DNA of 64,000 nucleotides from Pelomonas sp. Root1444 (GCF_001426885.1 NZ_LMFP01000029.1:73088-137087), one strand, 5' to 3'. Shown: positions 25,570 to 45,250, counted from the stretch's first letter. A program made the numbers and translations. Notes: generated by a model from the sequence alone, not told the origin.

Positions 25570-26421
25570 TCAGGGAGCCTGTCGCGCACCACCGGCCTCA
25601 AGCCCTATCCGCGCCAGGAAGGCAGCCACATCAGCCTCCCACAGGGCCTGCTTTCGACGGAAAAGCAGATGCCCGTTCACGTCGTCGAACGCGTACATCC
25701 GAAAGGTCACATCGCCGCCGGCGTCCCTGAAAACGCGCGCGTATTTCTCCATGGAGGCATCGGCATAGAAGCCGTCGCCCCGGGCGTAGAGGAACAGCGA
25801 TGGGACGCGCTGCGGTGCCTTCCCGGCGGCCTCGAAGGCAACCGCGTTGACATCGACGTCGCCGCAGCGGTCATCCTTCCACCCGCCTGAAAAATTGATG
25901 CTTCCGCGCACGGCGTCCGGGTGTTCCGCCGCGTAGGCCGCCGACAGCAGGCCGCCGCGCGAGTGGCCGGCCATGACCACGCGAGACATGTCGGGCCACG
26001 GCTGCGCACGCAGCCACTGCAAGGTGGCGTCGACCGCGGCGCTTGCATGGCGCATGCCCGCCTGGGTCGCCGCCACGGTGCATGCCGACGGCTGTTCGTT
26101 GTCGACGCCCTCCGACTGGCCGCGCCCGGCGCGCATCGGCACGATCAGCGCCACGCCACGCTGGTGGAGGAACTTCGCCAGTCCTTGAGCACGCTCCGTG
26201 TAGGTGGCCGGGATCGGTCCGCCGCTTGAGCCGTGATGGAACATGACGACGGGTACCGGGCCGGCGTTCGGCGCGCGATAGAGCGTGGCCTCGAGCTTGA
26301 CCGCGGGTGCCCCGGCATCGGCGGGCATCGGAATCCAGACCGTTTCTGCCTGCTGCGCCGATGCGGTGGCGCACAGCGTTGCCAGGGTGGCGTTGAGGAG
26401 CAGGGAGAAGAGCTTCTTCAT
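25570..26421 (-). CDS. Exported alpha/beta hydrolase (dienelactone-hydrolase-like)
   Basis: 283 residues with signal peptide MKKLFSLLLNATLATLCATASA. Alpha/beta hydrolase fold with oxyanion segment FHHGSSGG (about 61-68), nucleophile elbow MAGHSRGG (about 149-156, Ser in GHSRG), an acid near 218 (YARGDGF) and His near 248 (VNGHLLF). It is placed inside the ABC operon, between ATPase and permease genes, with 33 bases before and one base after, so it is probably co-expressed and acts in the periplasm on an ester or amide handled by the transporter (inference). Confidence 0.85.
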   Translation of the reverse strand: MKKLFSLLLNATLATLCATASAQQAETVWIPMPADAGAPAVKLEATLYRAPNAGPVPVVMFHHGSSGGPIPATYTERAQGLAKFLHQRGVALIVPMRAGRGQSEGVDNEQPSACTVAATQAGMRHASAAVDATLQWLRAQPWPDMSRVVMAGHSRGGLLSAAYAAEHPDAVRGSINFSGGWKDDRCGDVDVNAVAFEAAGKAPQRVPSLFLYARGDGFYADASMEKYARVFRDAGGDVTFRMYAFDDVNGHLLFRRKQALWEADVAAFLARIGLEAGGARQAP

Positions 26422-26454
26422 GGGTCTCGGTTCTGATCTGAGGGCAAGGGACAG

Positions 26455-27108
26455 TTAGCCTGCATGCAAACCGTCGGCGTCCAGGCGCAGTCGCCGGTCG
26501 GCCGCCTGTGCGGCCACCTCCGAATGCGTCACCAGCAGGCATGCCGCCCCTGCCTCGTGGGTGCACCGTCGCAGCAACTCCAGCACTTCGGTGGCGTGCC
26601 GGGCGTCGAGGTTTCCCGTTGGCTCGTCCGCCAGCACCAGCCTGGGCCTGTGCACCAGCGCACGCGCGATCGCGACCCGCTGCAACTGCCCACCCGACAG
26701 CTGGCGCGGCATGCGAGCCGCCAAGGCTGCCAGGTTCACCGCAGCCAGCATCTCTGCCACACGCCCGTCGTCCCGCTGACCGAGCAGCCGCAAAGGCAAG
26801 GCCACGTTGTCCGCCACGCTCAAGTGCGGCAGCAGGTGGAAGGCCTGGAAGATGAAGCCCAGGGACTCGCGGCGCAGCGCCGACCGCGCCTCGTCGTCCA
26901 GCGGCCGCAGGTCGCGGCCGGCCAGCGTGATCGAGCCGGCATCGGCCTCGTCCAGCCCGGCCAGGCAGTTCAGCAGCGTGGACTTGCCGCTGCCCGATTC
27001 GCCCAGCAGCGCGACGATCTCGCCGGGTGCGAGCTCGAGGTCGATGCCCGAGAAGACCGCCACGTCGCCGTATGACTTGGCCAGGCCACGCGCGCTGAGA
27101 GGGCTCAT
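26455..27108 (-). CDS. ABC transporter ATPase (LolD/AttE-like)
   Basis: 217 residues from ATG 27108; overlaps the small ribbon-helix-helix gene as ATGA. Walker A GESGSGKST (37-45), Q-loop FIFQAFHLLP, signature LSGGQLQRVAIARAL, Walker B LVLADEPTGNLD and switch His in LLVTHS are intact. The LolD/MacB-type spacing fits a partner for the FtsX-type permease encoded two genes downstream. An upstream extension of the open frame lies over the neighbouring gene and is not used. Confidence 0.9.
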   Translation of the reverse strand: MSPLSARGLAKSYGDVAVFSGIDLELAPGEIVALLGESGSGKSTLLNCLAGLDEADAGSITLAGRDLRPLDDEARSALRRESLGFIFQAFHLLPHLSVADNVALPLRLLGQRDDGRVAEMLAAVNLAALAARMPRQLSGGQLQRVAIARALVHRPRLVLADEPTGNLDARHATEVLELLRRCTHEAGAACLLVTHSEVAAQAADRRLRLDADGLHAG

Positions 27109-27314
27109 TCCTTGGTTTCCGGTTCGGTGCGCGCCACGGTCGCGCGACCTTTGGGTGGGGCAAGTTTCACGCCACGCCGGCCCAGCGCCTCGCGCAACAG
27201 CAGCTCGGCCTGCGCGTTGGCGCTGCGCAGCTCCACCGCCGCGAGCCGCTCGACCTCGGCCCACAGCGCGGGGTCGACGCGCAGCGGGAAGGACTTCTTG
27301 TCCGGGCTGGCCAT
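27105..27314 (-). CDS. Small ribbon-helix-helix (Arc-like) protein
   Basis: 69 residues. SFPLRVDPALWAEVERLA (8-25) followed by a second helix ANAQAELLLREAL (about 32-44) is the ribbon-helix-helix pattern of Arc/CopG-type DNA binders; a 24-residue basic/charged tail follows. No toxin gene is beside it, so it is more likely a local regulator or an orphan HicB-like protein. It lies six bases downstream of the SPFH gene and overlaps the AttE-like gene start, suggesting stoichiometric co-expression and possibly autoregulation of the operon. Confidence 0.8.
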   Translation of the reverse strand: MASPDKKSFPLRVDPALWAEVERLAAVELRSANAQAELLLREALGRRGVKLAPPKGRATVARTEPETKE

Positions 27315-27320
27315 CAGGGC

Positions 27321-28205
27321 TCAGGTATAGAGGGTGCCAGTGTTGACCACCGGCTGCGTCTCGCGGTCGGAGCACAGCACCACGAGCAGGTTGCTCACCA
27401 TCGACGCGCGGCGCTCGTCGTCCAGCGTGACGATCTCGCGCTCGCTCAGGCCTTTCAACGCCGCCTCCACCATGCCCACCGCGCCCTGCACGATCTTGGC
27501 GCGCGCGCCGACGATGGCCTCGGCCTGCTGGCGGCGCAGCATCACCTGTGCGATCTCGGGCGCATAGGCCAGGTGGCTGATCTTGGCGTCCAGCACGTCC
27601 ACGCCGGCGTCGTCGAAGCGGGCCTGCAGCTGGGCGCGCAGCGCATGGGCGACGGCGTCCTGGCCGCCGCGCAGCGTCACTTCGCCACCGTCGACCTCGT
27701 CCGCATGGTCATAGGCATAGCAGGCGGCCAGGTGGCGGATGGCGGCCTCGGCCTGCACGCGCACATAGGCTTCGTAGTCGTCCACCTGGAACAGCGCCTG
27801 CGCGGTGTCGCGCACCCGCCAGACGACCACGGCGCTGATCTCGATGGGGTTGCCGCGCTGGTCGTTGACCTTGAGGATGGGGGCGTTCAGGTTGCGGTCG
27901 CGCAGGGAGATGCGCTTCTTCAGCGCCAGCGGGTTGGCCCAGCGCAGGCCGGCGCCGCGGTCGCTGCCGGTGTAGGCGCCGAACAGCGTCAGCGCGGCGG
28001 CCTGGTTGGGGTTGAGCATGTACAGGCCGGCCATGACGAACAGGCCCGCCAGCCCGAGCGGAATGCCGTAGGCCGGCAGGCCGCGCGTTAGCGCGAACGC
28101 GCCCAGCCCGCCCAGGGCCAGGCCGACGACGGCCATCAGATAGCCATTGCCGGAACGCGCCGGCTTCTCGGTCACGACGGTGCGGGACGGGGAGTGGTTG
28201 ACCAT
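27321..28205 (-). CDS. SPFH (stomatin/prohibitin/flotillin, band 7) domain protein
   Basis: 294 residues. Two hydrophobic segments near the start (about 21-40 and 45-64) anchor it to the membrane; the SPFH domain follows (about 80-230) with [20 protein letters not shown] and [12 protein letters not shown]; then a helical, oligomer-forming region ([20 protein letters not shown]). Such proteins organise membrane patches or chaperone membrane complexes. First gene of the operon running to 19021; its promoter should lie between 28206 and the miaA end at 28277, unless transcription reads through from miaA. Confidence 0.88.
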   Translation of the reverse strand: MVNHSPSRTVVTEKPARSGNGYLMAVVGLALGGLGAFALTRGLPAYGIPLGLAGLFVMAGLYMLNPNQAAALTLFGAYTGSDRGAGLRWANPLALKKRISLRDRNLNAPILKVNDQRGNPIEISAVVVWRVRDTAQALFQVDDYEAYVRVQAEAAIRHLAACYAYDHADEVDGGEVTLRGGQDAVAHALRAQLQARFDDAGVDVLDAKISHLAYAPEIAQVMLRRQQAEAIVGARAKIVQGAVGMVEAALKGLSEREIVTLDDERRASMVSNLLVVLCSDRETQPVVNTGTLYT

Positions 28206-28276
28206 GGTGCGACCTGTCTCAAAAGTGAATCAAAGTGATATCACTCTAGCAGGGTTTGAAAGCGAAGCAAGGGAAA

Positions 28277-29191
28277 TCAACCGAGCAGGCGCTGCAGGCC
28301 CGCGAGCAGCTCGGCCACGGGCTGCGGCCCGTCGCAGCCGATGACGCGGCGCTGCGGCATGCTGCGCAGCCAGGTGATCTGGCGCTTGGCGAGCTGGCGG
28401 GTGGCGGCAATGCCGCGCTCGGGCAAGTCCTGGAAGTGGTTCGCGTCCAGCGCTTCCCAGGTCTGGCGGTAGCCGACGCAGCGCATCGACGGCAGCGCCA
28501 GGCTCAGGTCGCCGCGGGCGCGCAGGGCCTTCACTTCCTCCACCAGTCCCTCGGCCAGCATCTGCTCGAAGCGCTGCGCCAGGCGTACGTGCAGCCAGCC
28601 GCGGTCCGCCGGCTCCAATGAGAACAGCGGCCAATCCAACCCCTCGTCGCGCGACGCGGCGTGCAGGGCGCTGAGCGGCTGGCCGGTCAGGCGGATGACC
28701 TCCAGCGCGCGCTGGATGCGCTGGCTGTCGTTGGGTGCCAGGCGTGCGGCGGTCGCGGGGTCAAGGCTTGCCAGCTCGACGTGCATGGCCGGCCAGCCGC
28801 GCTGGGCGGCCTCGGCGTCGATGGCGGCGCGCAGTCCGGCATCGGCCTGCGGCAGCGCGGAGAGGCCGTCGAACAGCGCCTTGAAGTACAGCATCGTGCC
28901 GCCCACCAGCAGCGGCAGCTTGCCGCGCGCGCTGATCTCGGCGGCCAGGCGCTTGGTGTCGCGCACGAACTCGGCGGCGGAGTAGCTGTCCAGCGGGTCG
29001 AGGATGTCGATCAGGTGATGCGGCACGGCGGCCTGTTCGGCGGCCGATGGCTTGGCGGTGCCGATGTCCATGCCGCGGTACACCAGCGCCGAGTCGACGC
29101 TGATGATCTCCACCGGCAGCACCTCGGCGATGGCCAGCGCCGCCGCCGTCTTGCCGCAGCCGGTGGGGCCGGCCAAACAGACAGGCTTCAT
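28277..29191 (-). CDS. miaA: tRNA dimethylallyltransferase
   Basis: 304 residues, full length for the family. Adds the dimethylallyl group to A37 of tRNAs reading UNN codons; cytoplasmic. P-loop GPTGCGKT (8-15), [20 protein letters not shown] (34-53), [26 protein letters not shown] and the tRNA-binding [14 protein letters not shown] are all present. Stands between the SPFH operon and a pseudouridine synthase gene, 100 bases after the latter. Confidence 0.97.
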   Translation of the reverse strand: MKPVCLAGPTGCGKTAAALAIAEVLPVEIISVDSALVYRGMDIGTAKPSAAEQAAVPHHLIDILDPLDSYSAAEFVRDTKRLAAEISARGKLPLLVGGTMLYFKALFDGLSALPQADAGLRAAIDAEAAQRGWPAMHVELASLDPATAARLAPNDSQRIQRALEVIRLTGQPLSALHAASRDEGLDWPLFSLEPADRGWLHVRLAQRFEQMLAEGLVEEVKALRARGDLSLALPSMRCVGYRQTWEALDANHFQDLPERGIAATRQLAKRQITWLRSMPQRRVIGCDGPQPVAELLAGLQRLLG

Positions 29192-29254
29192 CGCCGGCGT
29201 GGTGCCTTCCCAAGCGGCAGCCGTGGAACCGGCTTTGCCGGGCCACCAGCTGCG

Positions 29255-29268
29255 CCCCCTCGAGGGGG
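29255..29268. repeat. 14-bp palindrome in miaA upstream region
   Basis: CCCCCTCGAGGGGG is a perfect palindrome in the 100-base gap between the pseudouridine synthase and miaA, embedded in CTGCG...CCGGCGAAGCCG and followed by AGGGGGTGG. The context resembles short intergenic repeats widespread in Burkholderiales. It could also act as a weak transcription stop for the upstream gene, but no T-run follows on the minus strand. Confidence 0.5.
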
Positions 29269-29291
29269 CCGGCGAAGCCGATAGGGGGTGG

Positions 29292-30569
29292 TCAAAATTT
29301 CTCCCACGGTGCGAGATAGCGCCATTGCCCCACCGGCAGGTTGCCCAGCGGAATACGGCCGATGCGCACGCGCTTCAGGCCCACGACCTTCAGGCCCACC
29401 AGCTCGCACATGCGGCGGATCTGGCGCTTCTTGCCCTCGCGCAGCACGAAGCGCAGCTGCTGCTCGTTCTGCCAGCTGACCTTGGCGGGCTTGAGCGCCT
29501 CGCCGTCCAGCTCCAGGCCGTGGTTCAGCAGCGCGAGCTTGTTGTTCGACAGCGCCGCGTTGGGCAGCGTGCCCTCGGGCACCGGCTCGGCGCCGGGCAG
29601 GCCGACGTATTCGACGCGCACGAGATATTCCTTCTCGATGTCGGAGTCGTCGCCGATCAGCACGCGTGCGATGCGGCCGTCCTGCGTCAGCACCAGCAGG
29701 CCGGTGGAGTCGATGTCCAGCCGCCCGGCGGGCGCCAGGTTGCGGTGGTGGCCCGCGTTGGGCTTGATGCCCGAGGCGTCTTCCTTCCAGCGGTTCTCGG
29801 GCTGGAACAGCACGACGGCCGGCTGGTAGCCGTCCTCGGCCTGGCCGGACACATAGCCGATGGGCTTGTGCAGCAGCACCGTGACGAGCTGCGCCTGCTG
29901 CTGGCGCGCGGCGGGGTCGATGTCGATCTGGGCGTCCGGGCCGACGCGCTGGCCCAGCACGGCGACCTTGCCGTTCACGCGCACCCAGCCGGCGGCGATC
30001 CACTCGTCGGCTTCGCGGCGCGATGCCATTTTCAGCTCGCTCATGCGCTTGGACAGGCGCTCGCCGTCCTCGGGCGCGACCTCGCGGGCCGGGTTGTGGC
30101 GCTGTTGCGGGCGCTGCGGCGGCTCGAAGTTCGGCCCGCGATTGGCCACGCGGCGCTGGTCGATGCGCGGCGGGCGATCCGCCGGCGGGCGTTCGTCGGG
30201 GCGGACGCGCGGGCCACGTTCGGGCCGTTGCGGCGCGTCGCCGCGGAATTGCGGCGGGCGCTCGTCGGGCCGCGCGCGTGGGCCGCGCGGTGGCGCATCG
30301 CCTCTGGGCGGCTGCGGGCGGTCGGGCTTGAAGCCGGCAGGCTTGGGTCGCGCCGCGCGCTCGTCACGCTGTGGGGCGGGGCGCTCGTTGCGCTGCTGCT
30401 GCGCCTTCTGGAACTGCGCCTCGCGCTCGGCCCGGTCGGCCTGCGCCTTGGACAAGGTCGGCCGCGGCTTGGAGACGCCCTTGCCGCGCACCGGCGCGCG
30501 CTTCTCGCCCTCCGCGTTGCGGGTCTTGGCGGCGGGCTTGGGTTTGCCCTTCAGTGTGATCGTGGCCAT
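29292..30569 (-). CDS. 23S rRNA pseudouridine synthase, RluB/RluF (RsuA) family, with long basic N-terminal extension
   Basis: 425 residues. The first 165 residues are low-complexity, rich in Arg, Pro, Asp and Gln with repeats of the form RPDERPP and RGDAP, probably an unstructured RNA-binding arm. Then an S4 domain (about 170-215, [19 protein letters not shown] segment at 180-194) and the RsuA-type catalytic domain with [12 protein letters not shown] (281-292, catalytic Asp285) and the [14 protein letters not shown] motif near 385. The RluF-like core suggests modification of 23S rRNA; which uridine is not deducible. Similar extensions exist in other Burkholderiales homologues. Confidence 0.9.
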   Translation of the reverse strand: MATITLKGKPKPAAKTRNAEGEKRAPVRGKGVSKPRPTLSKAQADRAEREAQFQKAQQQRNERPAPQRDERAARPKPAGFKPDRPQPPRGDAPPRGPRARPDERPPQFRGDAPQRPERGPRVRPDERPPADRPPRIDQRRVANRGPNFEPPQRPQQRHNPAREVAPEDGERLSKRMSELKMASRREADEWIAAGWVRVNGKVAVLGQRVGPDAQIDIDPAARQQQAQLVTVLLHKPIGYVSGQAEDGYQPAVVLFQPENRWKEDASGIKPNAGHHRNLAPAGRLDIDSTGLLVLTQDGRIARVLIGDDSDIEKEYLVRVEYVGLPGAEPVPEGTLPNAALSNNKLALLNHGLELDGEALKPAKVSWQNEQQLRFVLREGKKRQIRRMCELVGLKVVGLKRVRIGRIPLGNLPVGQWRYLAPWEKF

Positions 30570-30581
30570 GTGGTGTGTGCC

Positions 30582-32411
30582 TCAACGGCCTCTGAGGAAA
30601 AGGGCGTCCAGCTCGCGCATGTCGAGCTGGCGCCAGGTGGGGCGGCCGTGGTTGCACTGGTCGGCGCGTTCGGTCGCTTCCATGTCGCGCAGCAGCGCGT
30701 TCATCTCGTCGATGTTCAGTTGCCGGTTGGCGCGCACGGCGCCGTGGCAGGCCATGGTGGCGAGGATCTCGTGCTGCGCGCGCTCCAGCACCGAGCTGGC
30801 GTCGAATTGCGCCATCTCAGCCAGCAGCTCGCGGGTCAGCGCGACGAGGTCGCTGGCGGCCAGCAGCGCCGGGCGCGAGCGCACGGCCAGCGTGCGGGCC
30901 GACAGCGGCGCCACGTCCAGCCCCAGCTGGGCCAGCGTGGCCGCATGCTGCTCGGCAGCAGCGACTTCCTCCGCCGTGGCGGCGAAGCTGACCGGGATCA
31001 GCAGCGGCTGGCTTTCGATCTGCGTGGCGCCGAGCTTGGCCTTCAGGCGCTCGTAGACGACGCGCTCATGCGCCGCATGCATGTCGACGATGACCAGGCC
31101 CTGGCGGTTCTCGGCCAGGATGTAGACGCCCTGGATCTGCGCGATGGCGCGGCCCAGCGGCCAGTCCTGGTCGGGCAGCCGCGGCGCTGGTGCCGCCGCG
31201 GGCGAGGGCAGGGCGGCCTTGTTCGGCTCCCACAGCGTCTCGTGCTCCACGAGCGACAGCCTGACCTGCTCGGCCGTGGCCGGCACCGGCGGCACGTAGC
31301 TGGAATAGCTCTGGCGCGGCTCCGCGACGTAGAGCGTGGCCGGCATCGTCGGCTCGAAGGCCAGCGGCGACAGCACCGGCTCCGGCGCCGCCGCCTCGGT
31401 GCTGCGCGACTGCGCGAGCGCGTCGACGAAGGCGCGGCGCACGCTCTGGTGGATGGCGCGGCCGTCGCGGAAGCGCACTTCGATCTTGGTCGGGTGCACG
31501 TTCACGTCCACCAGCTCGGGCGCGATCTCGATGAAGAGCACGTAGGCGGGCTGGCGCTGGCCGTGCAGCACGTCCTCGTAGGCCGAGCGGATGGCGTGGC
31601 TGATGAGCTTGTCGCGCACGTAGCGGCCGTTGACCCAGACGTACTGCTGGTCGGCGCGCGAGCGGGCGGCCTCGGGCAGGCCGGCGCGGCCGCTCAGCGC
31701 GAGCGGGCCGGCGCTGAACTCGAAGGAGCGGCTCTCGGCGATGAAGTCCTCGCCCAGCACGTCGCCGATGCGCTGCTCGGCCGAGGCCGCGCGCCACTGG
31801 TCGACGAGCTTGCCCTCGTGCCAGATCGCAAAGCCCACGTCTGGCCGCGCCAGCGCGTGGCGGCGCACCGCCTCCACGCAATGCGCCAGCTCGGTGGCGT
31901 CGGTCTTCAGGAATTTGCGGCGCGCGGGCGTGGCGAAGAACAGCTCGCGCACCTCCACGCTGGTGCCGCGCGAGCGGGCCGCCGGCTGCAGCTCGCCGCT
32001 GCGGGCGTCCAGCCGGTGCGCGTGGGCGTCGGCGGCGGTGCGGCTGGCCAGCGCCATGTCGGACACCGAGGCGATGGCCGCCAGCGCCTCGCCGCGGAAA
32101 CCCATGGTGGCCACCGATTCGAGGTCGGTCAGGCTGGCGATCTTGCTGGTGGCATGGCGTTTCAGCGCCAGGGGCAGCTGCCCGACCGGGATGCCGCAGC
32201 CGTCATCCTCCACGACGATGGCGCGCACGCCGCCGGCCATCAGCTTGACCTGGATGTTCCTGGCGCCGGCGTCCAGCGCGTTGTCGACCAGCTCGCGCAC
32301 GACCGACGCCGGGCGCTCGACGACTTCGCCCGCGGCGATCTGGCTGATCAGCTCGTCGGGCAGCTCGCGGATGGCGCGGGGGGCGGGGGCCTCAGGCAGG
32401 GGGGAATCCAT
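30582..32411 (-). CDS. mutL: DNA mismatch repair protein MutL
   Basis: 609 residues. N-terminal GHKL ATPase: AAGEVVERPASVVREL (about 26-41), EDDGCGIP (about 72-79), MGFRGEAL (about 104-111). C-terminal dimerisation/endonuclease domain has DMHAAHERVVYE beginning at Asp443, the DMHA(X)2E(X)4E form of the endonuclease site known from Pseudomonas and Neisseria MutL, so this protein probably nicks DNA itself and the organism would lack a MutH. Links MutS-bound mismatches to strand removal. Starts 50 bases from the divergently transcribed DedA gene. Confidence 0.97.
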   Translation of the reverse strand: MDSPLPEAPAPRAIRELPDELISQIAAGEVVERPASVVRELVDNALDAGARNIQVKLMAGGVRAIVVEDDGCGIPVGQLPLALKRHATSKIASLTDLESVATMGFRGEALAAIASVSDMALASRTAADAHAHRLDARSGELQPAARSRGTSVEVRELFFATPARRKFLKTDATELAHCVEAVRRHALARPDVGFAIWHEGKLVDQWRAASAEQRIGDVLGEDFIAESRSFEFSAGPLALSGRAGLPEAARSRADQQYVWVNGRYVRDKLISHAIRSAYEDVLHGQRQPAYVLFIEIAPELVDVNVHPTKIEVRFRDGRAIHQSVRRAFVDALAQSRSTEAAAPEPVLSPLAFEPTMPATLYVAEPRQSYSSYVPPVPATAEQVRLSLVEHETLWEPNKAALPSPAAAPAPRLPDQDWPLGRAIAQIQGVYILAENRQGLVIVDMHAAHERVVYERLKAKLGATQIESQPLLIPVSFAATAEEVAAAEQHAATLAQLGLDVAPLSARTLAVRSRPALLAASDLVALTRELLAEMAQFDASSVLERAQHEILATMACHGAVRANRQLNIDEMNALLRDMEATERADQCNHGRPTWRQLDMRELDALFLRGR

Positions 32412-32461
32412 CGGCGGGATTATCGGCGGCTGTCATGGAGCGGCCCGGATAATGCCCCGCC

Positions 32462-33109
32462 ATGGACCTGCTTCAATTCCTCATCGACTTCATCCTGCAT
32501 GTGGACCGCCACCTCGCCGACTTCGTGACGGCCTACGGCGCCTGGGTCTATGCGCTGCTGTTCCTGATCATCTTTGTCGAGACCGGCGTGGTCGTCATGC
32601 CCTTCCTGCCCGGCGATTCGCTGCTGTTCGTCGTCGGCGCGATGTGCGGCGTGGGGCTGATGGACCTGGGCCTGTCCATGGGCCTGCTGACCGCCGCGGC
32701 CATCCTGGGCAACCAGTGCAACTACGCCATCGGGCGTCATTTCGGGCCGCGCGTCTTCCAGTGGGAGAACTCGCGCTTCTTCAACAAGGCGGCCTTCGAG
32801 AAGGCCCATGCCTTCTACGAGAAGTACGGCGGCTTCACGCTGATCGCGGCGCGCTTCATGCCCTTCCTGCGCACCTTCGCGCCGTTCGTGGCTGGCGTGG
32901 CGCAGATGACGCGGCGCAAGTTCACCTTCTTCGACGTGACCGGCGGTGCGCTGTGGGTGTGCGGCATCACGCTCATCGGCTACGTCTTCGGCAACGTGCC
33001 CTGGGTCAAGGCCAACCTGGACAAGATCATCTGGGCCATGATCCTCATCCCCGGCTTCGTCATCATCGCCGGCGGGCTCAAGAGCAGGTTCAAGCGCCAG
33101 CCGGGCTGA
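32462..33109 (+). CDS. DedA family membrane protein
   Basis: 215 residues of the DedA/Tvp38 family, polyprenyl-phosphate or phospholipid flippase-related inner-membrane proteins. Visible hallmarks: FVETGVVVMPFLPGDSLLF (about 38-56), the re-entrant hairpin region, GNQCNYAIGRHFG, and the second signature with RFMPFLRTFAPFVAG (about 137-151) containing the conserved Arg pair. Diverges from mutL. Confidence 0.93.
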   Translation: MDLLQFLIDFILHVDRHLADFVTAYGAWVYALLFLIIFVETGVVVMPFLPGDSLLFVVGAMCGVGLMDLGLSMGLLTAAAILGNQCNYAIGRHFGPRVFQWENSRFFNKAAFEKAHAFYEKYGGFTLIAARFMPFLRTFAPFVAGVAQMTRRKFTFFDVTGGALWVCGITLIGYVFGNVPWVKANLDKIIWAMILIPGFVIIAGGLKSRFKRQPG

Positions 33110-33172
33110 CTTTTCGACCAGGGCGCGCGAAGCCCTAGAGTCACGGGCTTTTCGTGACTGTCGGAGATCCCG

Positions 33173-36493
<3,321 letters not shown>

Positions 36494-36496
36494 CCG

Positions 36497-37864
36497 ATGA
36501 AAGCCTGGGCGGCCCTGTCCCTGCGGAGCCGCTTCGTCCTGCTGGCCTTGCTGCCGCTGCTCGCGTCGCTCGCGCTGATTGCTTTTGCCGTGCGCCAGCA
36601 GGAAAGCGAGCTGGCCGAGCGTGAGCATGCCCTCGTGCGCGCCAGCTACATGGACGCACGGCGCACGGAGCTCAAGCACTACGTCGACCTGGCCGTCAGC
36701 ACCGTCAAGCCGCTGCTGGGCCAGGCGGGCGGGCAGCAGCAGGCGCTGCGGCTGCTGTCCTCGCTGGACTACGGCCCCGACGGCTATTTCTTCGTCTATG
36801 ACCTCGAAGGCCGGGTGCTGATGCACTCGCGCCAGCCCGAGTTGATCGGCCAGAACCTGTGGGGGCTGCGCGACCCGCAGGGCCGGCCGACCATCCAGCA
36901 GCTGATCGGCCAGGCCAAGGCCGGCGGTGGCTACGTGGAATACCTGTGGCGCAAGCCGTCCAGCAGCCAGCTGGCGCCCAAGCTGGGCTATGTCGTCGCG
37001 GTGCCGGAGTGGCAGTGGATGCTGGGCACCGGCCTGTACCTGGACGGCATCGAGGCGACGATGGCCGAGCTGGAGCATGGCGCGCGACAGAACATCACGG
37101 CCACCATGCTGTGGGTGGGCGCGGTGGCGGTGTTCGGCGTGGCGCTCATTAGTGCCGGTGCGCTGGCGCTCAACCTCAGCGAGCACCGCAGCGCCGAGGC
37201 CAAGCTGCGCGCGCTGGCCCGCGAGGTGGTGCAGAGCCAGGAGGACGAGCGCGCGCGGCTGGCCCGCGAGCTGCACGACGGCGTCAGCCAGGCGCTGGTG
37301 GCCACCAAGCTGCTGATCGAGTCGGCCCAGCACGAGCCCGCGGCCGCCGAGCGGCTGCAGGCGCTGGCGTTGAAGCGCCTGAACAGCACGCTGGCCGAGG
37401 TGCGCCACCTGTCGCATGCGCTGCGGCCGGCGCTCCTGGACACGCTGGGCCTGCCCGCGGCGCTGCAGCACCTGGCCGGCGAGTTCGACGCGGCGGGCGG
37501 CACGCATTTCTCGGCGGCGGTCGAGGGCGAGGAGGTCGAGCTGCCGGAAGCGGTGAAGACGGCGCTGTTCCGCATCGCGCAGGAGGCGTTGAGCAATGCC
37601 GCCCGCCATGCGCGCGCGACGACGGTGGGCGTGATGCTGCACTTCGAGCGCAACGGCGGGCTGGCGTTGGAGATCGTCGACGACGGCCAGGGCTTCGACG
37701 CCGATGCCGCCCAGGCCGTGGCCGACCGCGGGCTGGGGCTACGCAGCATGCGCGAGCGCGCGGATGCGCTGGGTGCGCGCCTGCAACTCGCGACCTCGCC
37801 AGGCAAGGGCAGCCGGCTCACGGTGAAACTATCGTCCGTCGACCTCGCCCGCGCCGCCTCATGA
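36497..37864 (+). CDS. Cache-domain sensor histidine kinase (HisKA_3 type)
   Basis: 455 residues. Membrane helix (about 12-34), periplasmic single Cache domain (about 40-190, GPDGYFFVYDLEGRVLMH and VPEWQWMLGTGLYLDGI), second membrane helix (about 200-222), HisKA_3 with LARELHDGVSQALVATKLL (about 255-273, phospho-accepting His in ELHDG) and HATPase (NAARHARAT, DDGQGF, GLRSMRERADALG). The stop overlaps the response-regulator ATG as ATGA. Ligands of this Cache type are often small carboxylates, but none can be assigned. Confidence 0.92.
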   Translation: MKAWAALSLRSRFVLLALLPLLASLALIAFAVRQQESELAEREHALVRASYMDARRTELKHYVDLAVSTVKPLLGQAGGQQQALRLLSSLDYGPDGYFFVYDLEGRVLMHSRQPELIGQNLWGLRDPQGRPTIQQLIGQAKAGGGYVEYLWRKPSSSQLAPKLGYVVAVPEWQWMLGTGLYLDGIEATMAELEHGARQNITATMLWVGAVAVFGVALISAGALALNLSEHRSAEAKLRALAREVVQSQEDERARLARELHDGVSQALVATKLLIESAQHEPAAAERLQALALKRLNSTLAEVRHLSHALRPALLDTLGLPAALQHLAGEFDAAGGTHFSAAVEGEEVELPEAVKTALFRIAQEALSNAARHARATTVGVMLHFERNGGLALEIVDDGQGFDADAAQAVADRGLGLRSMRERADALGARLQLATSPGKGSRLTVKLSSVDLARAAS

Positions 37865-38493
37865 CCACACCGATCCGCATCCTGCTTGTTGACGACCACC
37901 CGATGGTGCGCGAAGGGCTGGTTGCGCGGCTGGCCGCCGTGCCGCGCTTCGAGGTCGTCGGCGAAGCCGGGGGGCGGGCCGAGGCGCTGGCGCAGCTGGC
38001 GAGCAATGCGCCCGACGTGGTGCTGATGGACGTGGGGCTGAAGGACGGCAACGGCATCGCGCTGGGTGCCGAGATGCTGGCCGCGCAGCCGGCCGTCAAG
38101 CTGCTGATGTTCAGCATGTACGACAACCCCGAGTACGTGCAGCGGTCCCTGCAGGCCGGTGCGCGCGGCTACGTGCTGAAGGATGCGCCAGCGACCGAGA
38201 TCGTGTCGGCCATCGATGCGGTCGCGGCCGGCGGCACCTTTCTCAGTGCCGCGGTGTCGGGGCGGCTGTTCCGCGGCCAGAGCCCGAAGCCGGTGCTGAC
38301 GCCGCGCGAGAGCGAGATCCTGTCGGCCCTCGGCCGTGGCGCGTCCAGCAAGCAGATCGCGCGCGAGCTGGACTTGTCGGTGCGCACCGTGGAGGCCCAC
38401 CGCCAGAGCATCAAGCGCAAACTGGAGCTGGACGGGCAGGCGGAGTTGATCCGGTACGCCGTCGAGCATGCCCGCGACGGCGAACCGCGCTGA
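37861..38493 (+). CDS. NarL/FixJ-family response regulator
   Basis: 210 residues: receiver domain (1-120) with DDHPMVREGL and acceptor Asp near 58 in VVLMDVGLKDGNG, Lys near 108 in VLKDAPAT; then a LuxR-type helix-turn-helix (about 145-205, LTPRESEILSALGRGASSKQ, followed by IARELDLSVRTVEAH). Cognate partner of the overlapping Cache kinase. Targets unknown; neighbouring tricorn-like protease or downstream kinases are possible. Confidence 0.94.
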   Translation: MTTPIRILLVDDHPMVREGLVARLAAVPRFEVVGEAGGRAEALAQLASNAPDVVLMDVGLKDGNGIALGAEMLAAQPAVKLLMFSMYDNPEYVQRSLQAGARGYVLKDAPATEIVSAIDAVAAGGTFLSAAVSGRLFRGQSPKPVLTPRESEILSALGRGASSKQIARELDLSVRTVEAHRQSIKRKLELDGQAELIRYAVEHARDGEPR

Positions 38494-38632
38494 AGGGGCA
38501 GGCGGGGCTTGATCGCCCTCGGGGTGCATGCTAGAAGCGGGCACTTTTTTCCAACCGTGGCGCGCGCGTGGGTGGTTCAGCCCACGCCCGGCCCGATAGA
38601 TTCAAACACTTCACTTCTGGAATGGGCGGGCC

Positions 38633-45244
<6,612 letters not shown>

Positions 45245-45250
45245 AATGAT

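Noticed and set aside
29052..32528. Open frame of 1158 codons on the plus strand opposite miaA, the pseudouridine synthase and mutL
   Set aside because: High-G+C shadow; three clearly conserved genes occupy the other strand and the product has no recognisable domain.
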